Shown piece after piece: positions 7,831-16,576 of a stretch of 64,000 nucleotides of DNA. The stretch lies in assembly GCF_030403505.1 (NCBI RefSeq), contig NZ_JAUEMJ010000012.1, positions 62,001 through 126,000 on the forward strand, in the 5' to 3' direction. A program made the position numbers and the translations under genes. Position 1 is the first letter of the stretch. Each line of letters starts with the position of its first letter. Below the pieces are notes generated by a model, which saw only the letters and a program-made list of their open reading frames with translations, was not told the DNA's origin and searched no databases. Source of the stretch: Glycomyces tritici. GTDB taxonomy: Bacteria > Actinomycetota > Actinomycetes > Mycobacteriales > Micromonosporaceae.

Positions 7831-9870
7831 CTAGTAGAGGGGCTGCGCCGCGTCGGTGAAGGGCTCGGGGTCGTCCGCGCCGATGTCCTTGACGACCAGG
7901 TCCGCGAAACTCGCGGTGCTGTAAGCGGACCCGGCGCGCGCGAGCAGGCCCGCCATGCCGTGCGCGTGGGTGGCGTCCTCGGCGGTCAGGACCGGTTCGC
8001 CGTCCACGAGGCCGGTGATGCGGGTGCCTTCGAAGCGCAGGGCCAACCGGTGCCAGCGCGGGCCGGGCGCGTCGAGCGCGGCCGAGGCGAGGGTGCGTTC
8101 GCCGCCGGGGTCGCGGTCGTTCGCGGCGGCGATGATGGCCTGCTGCTCGGCGTCGCCGACGAGCTCGGCCTTGTCCTCCTTGCCGTTCACGAGCGCGAGC
8201 CGGCAGGTCCCGTCGGCGGACAGCTCGAGCAGGTAGCACTTGGGAACGAACCCGTAGCCGGTGCCGACGTGGTTGACCCGGCCCATGACGGCCGCGGTCT
8301 CGCCCGCTTCGAGCCGCACGCGGACGCCGACCTCGTAGTCGTCCCAGTGCTCGTCGCCGATGATGGTGTACGGCAGCCAGTCCGGCGACCACGAGTGCGG
8401 CGCGTGCGGTACGGCCTGGCGCACGAGCGTGCCGCGGCCGTCGGGGTCGGGCGCGAGTTCGAAGGCGCCTGCGATGTCGGCGGTGTAGCGCGGCAGGAGC
8501 CCGCGCGCGGCGGGGTCGGCGTAGCCGTCGAAGGTGTCCCGGTAGGGGAAGGGGAACGGCCGGCTCGCCGGCACGTCCTCGAAGCCGCCCTTGCGCTGGC
8601 CGGTGGTGGTCGACAGGGAGTAGACGGCGTCGGGCGCCAGTTCGACGTCGAACGCGCCGTCCACGGGAGTGATGTCTCCGATGTGGATGAACTGTTCCTC
8701 GGCGGTGCTGCGCCACACGGTGACCGGTGTGTCGGCGAGGCCGTCGCCGATGCGCAGGTGCAGCCGCTGCGGGCCCTCGGCGTCCTTGGTCTCGGCGATG
8801 AGGCTGTAGTCGCCCGTCTCGGAGCGGAGGGCGACGACGCTGCCGCCGCCGTCCAGGAGTGTCGAGGCGTCGTGCAGGTAGGTCCAGCCGAGCTCAGTGA
8901 ACTGTCCGTAATGGGCGTATCCCCAGAGTGCTTCGCGCACGGTGTAGTGGCCGCTCCACGGTTCGCGGGCGACGACCATCGCCGGCTCCTCCGGGTAGGG
9001 CTCGACCGGGTAGACCCCCGCGATGTCGTACCAGAGCACCACTTTCGTGGCTCCGTGGAGCAGGTAGTTCTCGTTGAAGCACTCGACGATGCCGATGAGG
9101 CAGTCGAAGCCGGGCCGGTAGACGTGGTCCTCGGTGTTCCAGATCGGCTTGCCGGTGGCCTCGGACCACGCGCGCACTTCGGGGGACGAGCCGGAGCCCT
9201 CGCCGCCGTACATGACGTGGCCGCCGAGCACGTCGATCGCTCGGGCCGCTTCGGGGTCGCGCTGCAGGTCCTCGATGAAGTCGAACTTGTCGCTCGTCCA
9301 GTTGTCGAAGGCGTGCAACGCGACCGACCCGAACCCGGCCTTGTCGAGGGAGGCCTTGAGCTGCTTGGCGAACGGGATGCTCACGCCCTTCTCGTTGCGG
9401 CAGCCGATGGCGTCGAGTTCGAGGCCGTGCGCGTCGCGCAGGATCTGCACCCAGGAGACGTAGTAGTCGGCCATGTCCTGCGACCAGTACTCGCCGTCGC
9501 CGATCCAGCCGGGCGCGCTCCAGGCGACGGCGTCCAGGCTGAGGTTCAGGTTGCGGCGCTTGGCCTCCCGCATCACCCACCAGGTGTAGCCGCGGTGGGT
9601 GCCGAGGTCGTCAGGCGTGTGCATGTGGCTGGGCATGGAGCCCTGCGTCGAGTTGCCGTCGCCGGGGACCTCGACGAGCATGGCGCTGACCGACGCGCCG
9701 AATCGCGGCGCGAACACCAGGTCCAGGATCTGGCTGCGCTGCGGCTCCGGGTAGTCCTTGAACAGCGCCGAGGTCGCGCCGCCGCCGTTGACCGCCCCGA
9801 TGCCGTCGAACCGCCGGTCTTGCGGCCCGGACCGCAGCTCGATCAGTCGGGGTGTGGCTTCGCTGCTCAT
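7831..9870 (-). CDS. GH59 galactocerebrosidase (galactosylceramidase) homologue, cytoplasmic
   Basis: A retaining beta-galactosidase-type glycoside hydrolase of 679 aa. The N-terminal part is strongly GALC-like: FDGIGAVNGGGATSALFKDY (21-40), PEPQRSQILD (41-50), then GDGNSTQGSMPSHMH (70-84). The expected acid/base is Glu160 in CRNEKG and the nucleophile Glu247 in WNTEDH, both in the GH59 positions on a TIM barrel. A beta-sandwich and a lectin-like domain (~450-665) follow, as in animal GALC. There is no signal peptide, so it should act inside the cell on imported galactosides, in contrast to the lysosomal animal enzyme. A GAGGAG sequence precedes the ATG. Natural substrate unknown. Confidence 0.88.
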   Translation of the reverse strand: MSSEATPRLIELRSGPQDRRFDGIGAVNGGGATSALFKDYPEPQRSQILDLVFAPRFGASVSAMLVEVPGDGNSTQGSMPSHMHTPDDLGTHRGYTWWVMREAKRRNLNLSLDAVAWSAPGWIGDGEYWSQDMADYYVSWVQILRDAHGLELDAIGCRNEKGVSIPFAKQLKASLDKAGFGSVALHAFDNWTSDKFDFIEDLQRDPEAARAIDVLGGHVMYGGEGSGSSPEVRAWSEATGKPIWNTEDHVYRPGFDCLIGIVECFNENYLLHGATKVVLWYDIAGVYPVEPYPEEPAMVVAREPWSGHYTVREALWGYAHYGQFTELGWTYLHDASTLLDGGGSVVALRSETGDYSLIAETKDAEGPQRLHLRIGDGLADTPVTVWRSTAEEQFIHIGDITPVDGAFDVELAPDAVYSLSTTTGQRKGGFEDVPASRPFPFPYRDTFDGYADPAARGLLPRYTADIAGAFELAPDPDGRGTLVRQAVPHAPHSWSPDWLPYTIIGDEHWDDYEVGVRVRLEAGETAAVMGRVNHVGTGYGFVPKCYLLELSADGTCRLALVNGKEDKAELVGDAEQQAIIAAANDRDPGGERTLASAALDAPGPRWHRLALRFEGTRITGLVDGEPVLTAEDATHAHGMAGLLARAGSAYSTASFADLVVKDIGADDPEPFTDAAQPLY

Positions 9871-10013
9871 CGCTGCTCCTCAGTTCGTGTTGCACCTGCG
9901 CGGGAGGGGATTTCCGGTGCCCGCGAAGAATGATACGAACGCGCATGCGAGCCGTCGAGGGCCGGCGGCGATGCCGAGGTTCCAACGATTTGCGCGTACG
10001 GCAACGTGAACTG

Positions 10014-10029
10014 TGCTAGCGCCTTAGCA
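10014..10029. promoter_or_regulatory. Inverted repeat in the divergent GH59/cupin promoter region
   Basis: TGCTA and TAGCA flank six bases (GCGCCT), 8 bp upstream of the cupin start. It could be an operator or part of the cupin promoter; symmetry is the only evidence. Confidence 0.25.
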
Positions 10030-10036
10030 TCGGCCT

Positions 10037-10375
10037 ATGCAGATCAGCGCAGAAGGAACCGTTGTAGAGGAACTGGTGCGGGCCGCCGCGGGCTCGCCCT
10101 CCGGCAGGGCGGGGAAGACGGTGTACGGCGGCAGCGGGCGGCTCCTGGGCCAGACCCTCGTCGCCCTCAACCGCGGCGCGGTCCTGGACGACAACCCCAA
10201 CCCGGGCGAGACCACTTTCCTGGTCATCCGCGGTCGCGTCCGCCTGACCGCGAACGGCGAGTCCACCACGGGCGTCCCCTTCGACCTCATCCCCGTCCCC
10301 GACGTCGACGAGTACGACCTGGACGTGCTCGAGGACGCGGTCTTCCTCATCACGGTGGCCCGCCCGTCAGAGTGA
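10037..10375 (+). CDS. Single-domain cupin protein
   Basis: A 112-aa protein whose pattern fits one small beta-barrel: TVVEELVRAAAGSPSGRAGKT leads into GRLLGQTLVALNRG, then NPNPGETTFLVIRGRVRLTA and a late DVLEDAVFLITVA strand. The G-(x)4-L-x-G-R-V-R-L element matches cupin motif organisation, but only few metal-binding His residues are visible, so an enzymatic role is uncertain. Such LuxR-like small cupins often sense or bind small molecules. No clear Shine-Dalgarno sequence is seen before ATG 10037, so the transcript may be leaderless. It is transcribed away from the GH59 gene. Confidence 0.65.
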   Translation: MQISAEGTVVEELVRAAAGSPSGRAGKTVYGGSGRLLGQTLVALNRGAVLDDNPNPGETTFLVIRGRVRLTANGESTTGVPFDLIPVPDVDEYDLDVLEDAVFLITVARPSE

Positions 10376-10399
10376 GTCGGGGCCGGTTCCCCGGGTGCA

Positions 10400-11200
10400 C
10401 TAGCCCAGCAGGGCATCGCGGTGCGCCGCCAGTTTCGCGGCGGCCGTTATGAAGCCCCGATCGTGCCGTTCGCGGCGCTGCGCCTCGAAGTGCGGGTCGC
10501 CGGCCTTGATGCGATGCCGCAGGAACACGCCGGTCGAGTGCAGCCGCAGGATCGCGTCGTCCACGACGTCCTCCGGGTCGAGCCCGCCGTAGGCCTCGCA
10601 CAGGAGCGCGAGCCGGGCCCGCCGGTCCGGCGGGCGGTCCCATCCCCAGTTCGAGATGTCCCCGCCCGAGTGGAACGGCACGAACTGGTGCGCGAGGTAG
10701 GCCATGTCCCAGGACCGGGTCATCGGCCCGGCCGCGTCCCAGTCGATGATGCCTTTGACCTCGGTGCCCTCGAACACGATGTTCCACGGGGCCAGGTCGC
10801 CGTGCCCGATGATCGACGCGTCCCGGACGGGCCGGCAGGTCTCGAGCGGATGCCATGCGAAGTCCCCGCGCCCGGCAAAGGACGCCGAGAGGTCGTGGAC
10901 CGTGCGGACGGCCTGCGCCACCGACACGAGCGCCTCCTCGGACCGCAGGGCCTCGGTCAGCGGCGGATAGCCGGTGTTGCCCGGAATGTAGGAGAGCCGC
11001 TCGTGCCGCTCGGACGCCTCGAGCACCCTCGGGGTGAGTGCGCAGCCCTGGCCCTCGAAATGCCGCAGCAGCGCAAGGGAACCCGAGTTGCCCACGGTCG
11101 GGTGCCGCACCACGGTGTCGCCCTCGCGGCGCACGTTCGCGAACCGGCCCCGCGCCATCGCGTCCTCGATCGGATCGTCGGGCGGGTCCTCTTGGTCCAT
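10400..11200 (-). CDS. APH-family phosphotransferase (aminoglycoside/choline kinase-like)
   Basis: A 266-aa kinase-fold protein from ATG 11200; the frame is open to 11329 but the extra N-terminus is Arg/Pro-rich and unlike the family. The catalytic loop is HGDLAPWN (133-140) and the metal-binding segment IIDWDAA (151-157), the two signatures of the APH family. It transfers phosphate from ATP to a hydroxyl on a small molecule. Many chromosomal members are not resistance enzymes, so the substrate should be left open. It is convergent with the cupin gene and divergent from phoD, with CCGATCGG repeats between. Confidence 0.8.
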   Translation of the reverse strand: MDQEDPPDDPIEDAMARGRFANVRREGDTVVRHPTVGNSGSLALLRHFEGQGCALTPRVLEASERHERLSYIPGNTGYPPLTEALRSEEALVSVAQAVRTVHDLSASFAGRGDFAWHPLETCRPVRDASIIGHGDLAPWNIVFEGTEVKGIIDWDAAGPMTRSWDMAYLAHQFVPFHSGGDISNWGWDRPPDRRARLALLCEAYGGLDPEDVVDDAILRLHSTGVFLRHRIKAGDPHFEAQRRERHDRGFITAAAKLAAHRDALLG

Positions 11201-11235
11201 CGTCGGTCCGATCTCGATGCGGTTCAGGGGTGGGG

Positions 11236-11314
11236 CCGATCGTATCGACCGATCGGCGCCGAAGAGACCGCCGCTGCCCGGGACCGCCGGCGTTCGGGCG
11301 CGCTGTCCGATCGG
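11236..11314. promoter_or_regulatory. Repeated CCGATCGG elements in APH/phoD divergent region
   Basis: CCGATCG at 11236-11242 and CCGATCGG at 11249-11256 and 11307-11314 lie in the shared promoter region. The last one is part of a perfect 12-bp palindrome, GTCCGATCGGAC (11305-11316). They may be operators for one regulator acting on both genes. Confidence 0.3.
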
Positions 11315-11325
11315 ACCTGATCGGT

Positions 11326-11349
11326 GCAACCTTTCTCCGAACCGGTTGC
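11326..11349. promoter_or_regulatory. Inverted repeat upstream of phoD
   Basis: GCAACC (11326-11331) and GGTTGC (11344-11349) are separated by 12 nt, about 60 bp upstream of the phoD start. No GTTCACC PHO-box unit is visible here. Confidence 0.25.
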
Positions 11350-11407
11350 GTCTGTACTGCTATGCGTCGCCGCCGCGGCGCGGACTCCACGTGAAAGGGG
11401 CACTGCT

Positions 11408-12913
11408 GTGCGTTTGAACCGACGTCGAATGCTGGCCGCAGGGGCCGGGAGCGCGATCGCGCTCGGTACGCCAGGGATCTCGTTCGCGGCCTCCCGGCCG
11501 CAGTTGACGCACGGCGTCCAGTCCGGGGACGTCGGCGACCGCGGCGCGGTCGTGTGGACGCGGGCGGACCGGAGCTCGCAGATGCGGGTCGAGCTCGCGA
11601 AGCGCCCGGACTTCAAGCACGCCAGGACGATCACCGGCCCGGTCCTCACGGAGGCGACCGACTTCACCGGGAAGCTCCGCCTGAACGGGCTGCAGCCGGG
11701 CCGCACCTACCACTACCGGATCACCGCCGCGGCCGACCACTGCTCGGCGCCGCTCGAGGGCTCGTTCACGACCGCCTCGGACGAGCCGGCCGACATCCGC
11801 TTCCAGTGGTCGGGCGACCTCGCCGGCCAGGGCTGGGGCATCAACCCCGATCTGGGCGGCTACCGGATCTTCGACACCATGGCGGCGTCCGAACCCGACT
11901 TCTTCCTGTGCTCGGGCGACTTCATCTACGCGGACAACCCGATCAAGGCCGAGGTCGTGCAGCCGGACGGCACGGTCTGGCGCAACGTCACCACCGAGGG
12001 CAAGTCCAAAGTGGCCGAGACCCTCCAGGAGTTCCGGGCCCAGTTCCAGTACAACCTCATCGACGAGAACCTCCGCGACTACCTCGCGAAGGTCCCGATG
12101 GTGAACCAGTGGGACGACCACGAAGTGGTCAACAACTGGTACCCCGGCGAGATCCTGGACCTGCCCGAGTACACCGAGAAGCGGGTCGACGTGCTGGCCT
12201 CCCGCGCGCGCCAGGCGTTCGCCGAGTACACGCCGGGCGCGGTCGGGCTCAACCCGGACGGGCGGATCTACCGCAAGATCGCCTACGGGCCGCTGATGGA
12301 CCTGTTCGTGCTCGACATGCGCACCTACAAGGACGCCAACGGCGCCAACAACGCCCCCGAGGGCGGTCGGCTCCTCGGCGACGAGCAGCGCGAATGGCTC
12401 AAGACCGAACTCGCCGCCTCGACCGCCACGTGGAAGATCATCGCCGCCGACCTGCCGATCGGCCTGATCATCGGCGACGGCACCAACATCTACGAGGGCA
12501 TCGCCCAGCGGAACAACGGCGCCCCGCTCGGACGCGAGACCGACATCGCCGACGTCCTCGCCCACTGCCACCGCGGCGGCATCCGCAACCTGGTGTGGCT
12601 GACCGCCGACGTCCACTACACCGCCGCCCACCACTACAGCCCCGACCGCGCCGCGTTCCAGGACTTCGACCCGTTCTGGGAGTTCGTCTCCGGGCCGCTG
12701 AACGCGGGCTCGTTCGGGCCCGGCCGCCTCGACGCGACCTTCGGTCCGCAGGTGGTCTTCCAGAAGCCGCCGCCGGCCGCCAACACCAACCCGGCCGTGG
12801 GGTACCAGTTCTTCGGCGAGGTGTTCATCGACGCCGAGACCGAGGTGTGCGAGGTGACCCTGAAGGACCTGGACGGCAACGACCTCTTCACCCAGGCGAT
12901 AACACCGTCCTGA
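11408..12913 (+). CDS. phoD: Tat-secreted PhoD-type alkaline phosphatase
   Basis: Secreted metallophosphoesterase that releases phosphate from mono- or diesters, 501 aa from GTG 11408 with AAAGGGG upstream. The signal peptide carries NRRRMLA and ends near SFAAS (residue ~29), consistent with folded export with its metal cofactor. The PhoD N-terminal domain starts at THGVQSGDVGDRGAVVWTR. Metal-site segments follow: SGDFIYAD (~169), NQWDDHEVVNNW (~233), LDMRTYKD (~302) and TADVHYTAAHHY (~398). It is monocistronic, closed by a strong hairpin. A second phosphate locus, the pit operon, lies at 26.5-28.1 kb. Confidence 0.9.
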   Translation: MRLNRRRMLAAGAGSAIALGTPGISFAASRPQLTHGVQSGDVGDRGAVVWTRADRSSQMRVELAKRPDFKHARTITGPVLTEATDFTGKLRLNGLQPGRTYHYRITAAADHCSAPLEGSFTTASDEPADIRFQWSGDLAGQGWGINPDLGGYRIFDTMAASEPDFFLCSGDFIYADNPIKAEVVQPDGTVWRNVTTEGKSKVAETLQEFRAQFQYNLIDENLRDYLAKVPMVNQWDDHEVVNNWYPGEILDLPEYTEKRVDVLASRARQAFAEYTPGAVGLNPDGRIYRKIAYGPLMDLFVLDMRTYKDANGANNAPEGGRLLGDEQREWLKTELAASTATWKIIAADLPIGLIIGDGTNIYEGIAQRNNGAPLGRETDIADVLAHCHRGGIRNLVWLTADVHYTAAHHYSPDRAAFQDFDPFWEFVSGPLNAGSFGPGRLDATFGPQVVFQKPPPAANTNPAVGYQFFGEVFIDAETEVCEVTLKDLDGNDLFTQAITPS

Positions 12914-12939
12914 TAGCACTATTCGCCGAACGCCGACGG

Positions 12940-12966
12940 CCCCGCCGGTCCTGCAGACCGGCGGGG
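12940..12966 (+). terminator. Terminator after phoD
   Basis: CCCCGCCGGTC, loop CTGCA, GACCGGCGGGG: a perfect 11-bp stem followed by CTTCGCT. The rest of 12967-13209 is non-coding and includes a locally A+T-rich patch (13072-13100) that may hold the promoter of the next gene. Confidence 0.75.
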
Positions 12967-13209
12967 CTTCGCTATAGAGGACGAGGCGGGGGCGACCGCG
13001 GTCGGCCCGTCCCTCCGATCGACGTGCCGCCGCTCGCCTCCCACTCGCCGCCCGTTCCCCGACCGGCCGCATATGAATTTATGTATATCGATGTTTTGGC
13101 GGCTGGAACCCTTGTCCTCCAGCGGATCGGGACCGGATAATTGCAGGCCCGGGACGCCGCCGGCACCCGCCGCCCGGCGCCTCCTGGCGACACCCCAAGG
13201 AGGCCGATC

Positions 13210-14289
13210 ATGCGAAGTCGCATGAGCACGCTCATCGCCGCCCTGTCCGCCCTCGTCATCGCCATCGGCACCGCCGCCGTCATGCTCGTCGCCGCCGCCC
13301 CGGCACAGGCGCAGACCTGCAACGGCTACGTCGCGCTGACCTTCGACGACGGACCCCGCTCGAGCACCACCACCAGGCTGCTCAACACCCTGACGGCCAA
13401 CGGCCTCCGGGCGACCATGTTCAACGTCGGGCGCGAGGTCGCCGCCAACCCCGCGCTCGCCCGCGCACAAGTCAACGCGGGCATGTGGATCGCCAACCAC
13501 ACGCAGACCCACACCGACCTCACCAAGCTGAACACCACCCAGATCGCCCAGGAGATCTCCAGCGCCCAGCAGGCGATACGGCAGGCCACCGGCATCACCC
13601 CGACCCTGTTCCGGCCGCCGTACGGCGCCACCAACGCCACGGTCAAGTCCATCGCGAACCAGCAAGGGCTCACCGAGATCCTCTGGACCGTCGACTCGTT
13701 CGACTGGAACTCCGCCACCACCAGCGCGCAGATCGTGCAGAACGTCCGCAGCGTCCAGAACGGCGGCGTCGTCCTCATGCACGACCTGTACCAGAGCACG
13801 CTCGACGCGATCCCGCAGATCGCCGCCGACCTGCGCGCACGCGGGCTGTGCACGGGGATGATCTCCCCGGCCACCGGCAAGGCCGTCGCCCCCGACGGCT
13901 CCGGCAACGGCACCTGGACCGACATGCTGCGCAGCAACTCGGCCGGGAAGTGCATCGACGTGCCCGGCGGCAACGCCGCCAACGGCGCGAAGGTCCAGCT
14001 CTACACCTGCCACGAAGGCTCGAACCAGCAGTTCACCTACACTGCGGCGCAAGAACTGCGGGTCCTCGGCAAGTGCCTCGAGACGACCTCGGGGAGCAAC
14101 GGCACGCAGGTGCAGATCAACGCGTGCGCCAACACTTCGGGCCAGAAGTGGACGTTCGGCTCCGACGGGACGATCCGCAGCGCCGGGTACGCGAACGCGT
14201 GCCTGGACGTCTACAGCTCCTCCGACGGCGCCCCGGTCCAGCTCTACAGCTGCTGGGGCGGCGACAACCAGAAGTGGACCCGCGTCTGA
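13210..14289 (+). CDS. Secreted CE4 polysaccharide deacetylase with ricin-type lectin domain
   Basis: Removes acetyl groups from a polysaccharide such as xylan, chitin or peptidoglycan. It has 359 aa, starting at ATG 13210 after AAGGAGG; the signal peptide ends near PAQAQ (~35). The NodB domain shows all five motifs: TFDDGP (44-49), HTQTH (97-101), RPPYG (135-139), DSFDW (162-166) and LMHD (189-192), giving a D47-H97-H101 metal triad and an intact active site. Residues ~233-359 form a ricin B-type trefoil (CBM13) with repeated Q-W/Q-F motifs. It is followed in tandem by an esterase with the same lectin type, which favours acetylated xylan as the target. Confidence 0.9.
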   Translation: MRSRMSTLIAALSALVIAIGTAAVMLVAAAPAQAQTCNGYVALTFDDGPRSSTTTRLLNTLTANGLRATMFNVGREVAANPALARAQVNAGMWIANHTQTHTDLTKLNTTQIAQEISSAQQAIRQATGITPTLFRPPYGATNATVKSIANQQGLTEILWTVDSFDWNSATTSAQIVQNVRSVQNGGVVLMHDLYQSTLDAIPQIAADLRARGLCTGMISPATGKAVAPDGSGNGTWTDMLRSNSAGKCIDVPGGNAANGAKVQLYTCHEGSNQQFTYTAAQELRVLGKCLETTSGSNGTQVQINACANTSGQKWTFGSDGTIRSAGYANACLDVYSSSDGAPVQLYSCWGGDNQKWTRV

Positions 14290-14423
14290 CCGGCGGCGCC
14301 GAGCACCGGCCGGGCCGCCGAACCCGCGGCCGGGCGGCGCACTCGCGCCATCCACTTCCGACACCGACACGCACGGCGCAGGCCGCCCGGCCTGCACCGC
14401 CACCTCGAGACAAGGAAGCCTTC

Positions 14424-15746
14424 ATGGCAGCTGCCCTCCGATGGCGCCGCACGACGGCGACGGCACTGGCCCTGATCATCGCGATCACGGCCGCGCTCCT
14501 CGCACTGTCCGGCCCCAGACCCGCCTACGCCGCGCAGCTGACCCAGATCAGCGGCTTCGGCAGCAACCCCGGCAACCTCGGCATGTACCTGTACGTGCCC
14601 GACAACGTCACCGCGAACCCCGCGATCGTGGTCGGCAACCACTGGTGCGGCGGCTCCGGCCCCGACTTCTACAACGGCTCGCAATTCGACGAGCAGGCGA
14701 ACCAGTACGGCTTCATCGTCATCTACCCCTCGGTGACCCGCGCCAGCAAGTGCTTCGACGTCGCGTCCCAGGCCTCGCTCTCGGGCACCGGCGGCGACTC
14801 CGTCAGCATCAAGTCGATGGTCGACCATGTCATCGCCAACTACGGGGCCGACCGGAACCGCGTCTTCGCCGCCGGCGTCTCCTCCGGCGCGATGATGACC
14901 AACGTCCTGCTCGGGGTCTACCCCGAGGTCTTCAAGGCCGGCGCGGCGTTCGCCGGGGTGCCCTACACCTGCTTCGCGACCGGCAACGGCTCGGAATGGA
15001 ACTCCGAGTGCTCGGAGGGCCGGATCAACCGCACGCCGCAGCAGTGGGGCGACGCGGTCCGCAACGCCAATCCCGGTTACACCGGGCCGTGGCCGCGGAT
15101 GCAGTTGTGGCACGGCGTCAACGACGACGTGCTGCGCTACCCGAACTTCCAAGAGCAGATCGACCAGTGGACCAACGTGAACGGCACCGACCAGGTCGCC
15201 GACTACACCGACGCCCCGCAGGCGAACTGGACCCGCACGCGCTACGGCGGCACCGGCGGCCAGGCGCTCGTCGAGGCGATCAGCATGGGCGACCAGGCCC
15301 ACAACATCCCCCACCCGATCACCGAGACCCTCCGCTTCTTCGGCCTCACCGGTCAGCAGGCGGGCACCACCGCGATCGTCGGCGCCGCCTCCAACCGCTG
15401 CGCCGACCTCCCCGGCGCCGCCACCGCGAACGGCACCCAGGCGCAGCTGTGGGACTGCAACCAGCGCGCCAACCAGGCGTTCACCCGCACCGCCGCAGGC
15501 GAACTGAGGGTCGGCGGCAAATGCCTCGACGCCTCGGGCTGGGGCACGACCAACGGCACCAAGGCCGTGGTCTGGGACTGCTCGGGCGGCGCCAACCAGC
15601 GCTGGAACGTGAACGCGAACGGCACCATCACCAACGTCCACAACGGACTCTGCTTGGACGCCAGCGGCGCGGCCACCGCCAACGGCACTCCGCTCGTCCT
15701 CTGGACCTGCAACGGCGGCGCCAACCAGCGCTGGACCCTCAGATGA
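14424..15746 (+). CDS. Secreted CE1/PHB-depolymerase-type esterase with ricin-type lectin domain
   Basis: An alpha/beta-hydrolase of 440 aa, probably acetylxylan or feruloyl esterase. ATG 14424 follows AAGGAAG; the signal peptide ends around PAYA (~36). The nucleophile elbow is GVSSG (151-155, Ser153), with WHGVNDD supplying a plausible Asp and DQAHNIPHP the His. The HWCGGSGPDF segment recalls oxyanion loops of the PHB depolymerase/CE1 group. Residues ~315-440 are a CBM13 trefoil with three repeats that include CADLPG, CLDASG and CLDASG. It is in tandem with the CE4 deacetylase, separated by 134 bp. Poly(3-hydroxybutyrate) as a substrate is less likely given the neighbours. Confidence 0.87.
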   Translation: MAAALRWRRTTATALALIIAITAALLALSGPRPAYAAQLTQISGFGSNPGNLGMYLYVPDNVTANPAIVVGNHWCGGSGPDFYNGSQFDEQANQYGFIVIYPSVTRASKCFDVASQASLSGTGGDSVSIKSMVDHVIANYGADRNRVFAAGVSSGAMMTNVLLGVYPEVFKAGAAFAGVPYTCFATGNGSEWNSECSEGRINRTPQQWGDAVRNANPGYTGPWPRMQLWHGVNDDVLRYPNFQEQIDQWTNVNGTDQVADYTDAPQANWTRTRYGGTGGQALVEAISMGDQAHNIPHPITETLRFFGLTGQQAGTTAIVGAASNRCADLPGAATANGTQAQLWDCNQRANQAFTRTAAGELRVGGKCLDASGWGTTNGTKAVVWDCSGGANQRWNVNANGTITNVHNGLCLDASGAATANGTPLVLWTCNGGANQRWTLR

Positions 15747-15751
15747 AGCCC

Positions 15752-15782
15752 GGGCGGCCGCGGCCCACAGTCGCGGCCGCCC
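15752..15782 (+). terminator. Terminator after CE1 esterase
   Basis: GGGCGGCCGCG (15752-15762) pairs with CGCGGCCGCCC (15772-15782) across a 9-nt loop, four bases after the stop. Confidence 0.75.
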
Positions 15783-15877
15783 CTGAAACGCACGTCTGCC
15801 GGCACTGTGTCTGGCTCTCATAGCGATCCGGGCAGCCGCCGGCTCCTCGTCGGCTCCGCCCTCGTCACGGTCGAACG

Positions 15878-16576
15878 TCAGCGTTCCGCCGGATCAATCG
15901 GGGCTGCCGCCACGGGCAGCAGCCGGTGCTCGGACATCTGGTACATCGCGATACCGCCATTGGGCGGCTGCATCCGGTGCACGTCCTTCGGTGCAACGCC
16001 CTCGACCAGCGCCCGGATGGCACGGAACGTCGTGCCGTGGGTGAAGGCCACGACGTTGGCCGACGCCGCAACGGCTTCCCGTGCTTCGGCGAGCCACGGC
16101 CGCACCCGCGCCATGACATCGGCGAGCGACTCACCGCGGGGAATCGACATGCCGAGCTCGGGGTGGCGCGACCGGTGCACGGCCTGGCGCGGGTCGTCGA
16201 CGTCCATGAGCGGCGGGCGGTGGTCGAAGCCCCACCGCCACTGCGCCACCCGGTCCGCGCCGTGCACTGCAGCCAGATCGACACGCCGCGCGCCCTCCAG
16301 GTCGCCGACATGCCGTTCGTTGATGCGCCAGTCGACGAAGTGCGTCGCCGGGCGGTGCCCGAACTGGGCCACCGCCACGGCCGCGGTCTCCGCCGACCGG
16401 CGCAGCGTGGAAACGTAGACGGTGTCCCACTGGACGCCGGTCTCGGCCAGAGCGATCCCGGCGGCCCTGCTGTCGCGGTGCCCCTGCTCGGTGAGCCCTT
16501 CATCGGCCCAACCGGTGAAGACCCCGATGCGGTTCCATTCGGTCTGACCGTGCCGCACGATGGCCAGGTACGTCAC
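15878..16576 (-). CDS. Histidine phosphatase (phosphoglycerate mutase-like)
   Basis: A cytosolic phosphatase of 232 aa from GTG 16576, preceded by GAGGAGG. The RHG motif (His9) is the phosphoacceptor; His180 in FTHGTT is the second catalytic His; Arg59/60 and Glu87 in NERHVG complete the pocket. The LTEQG and GESLADV segments are typical of the dPGM/cobalamin-phosphatase branch. Family members act on phosphoglycerate, sugar phosphates or cofactor phosphates, and the sequence does not decide which. Its start overlaps the stop of a small upstream ORF (GTGA), suggesting coupled translation. Confidence 0.85.
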   Translation of the reverse strand: MTYLAIVRHGQTEWNRIGVFTGWADEGLTEQGHRDSRAAGIALAETGVQWDTVYVSTLRRSAETAAVAVAQFGHRPATHFVDWRINERHVGDLEGARRVDLAAVHGADRVAQWRWGFDHRPPLMDVDDPRQAVHRSRHPELGMSIPRGESLADVMARVRPWLAEAREAVAASANVVAFTHGTTFRAIRALVEGVAPKDVHRMQPPNGGIAMYQMSEHRLLPVAAAPIDPAER

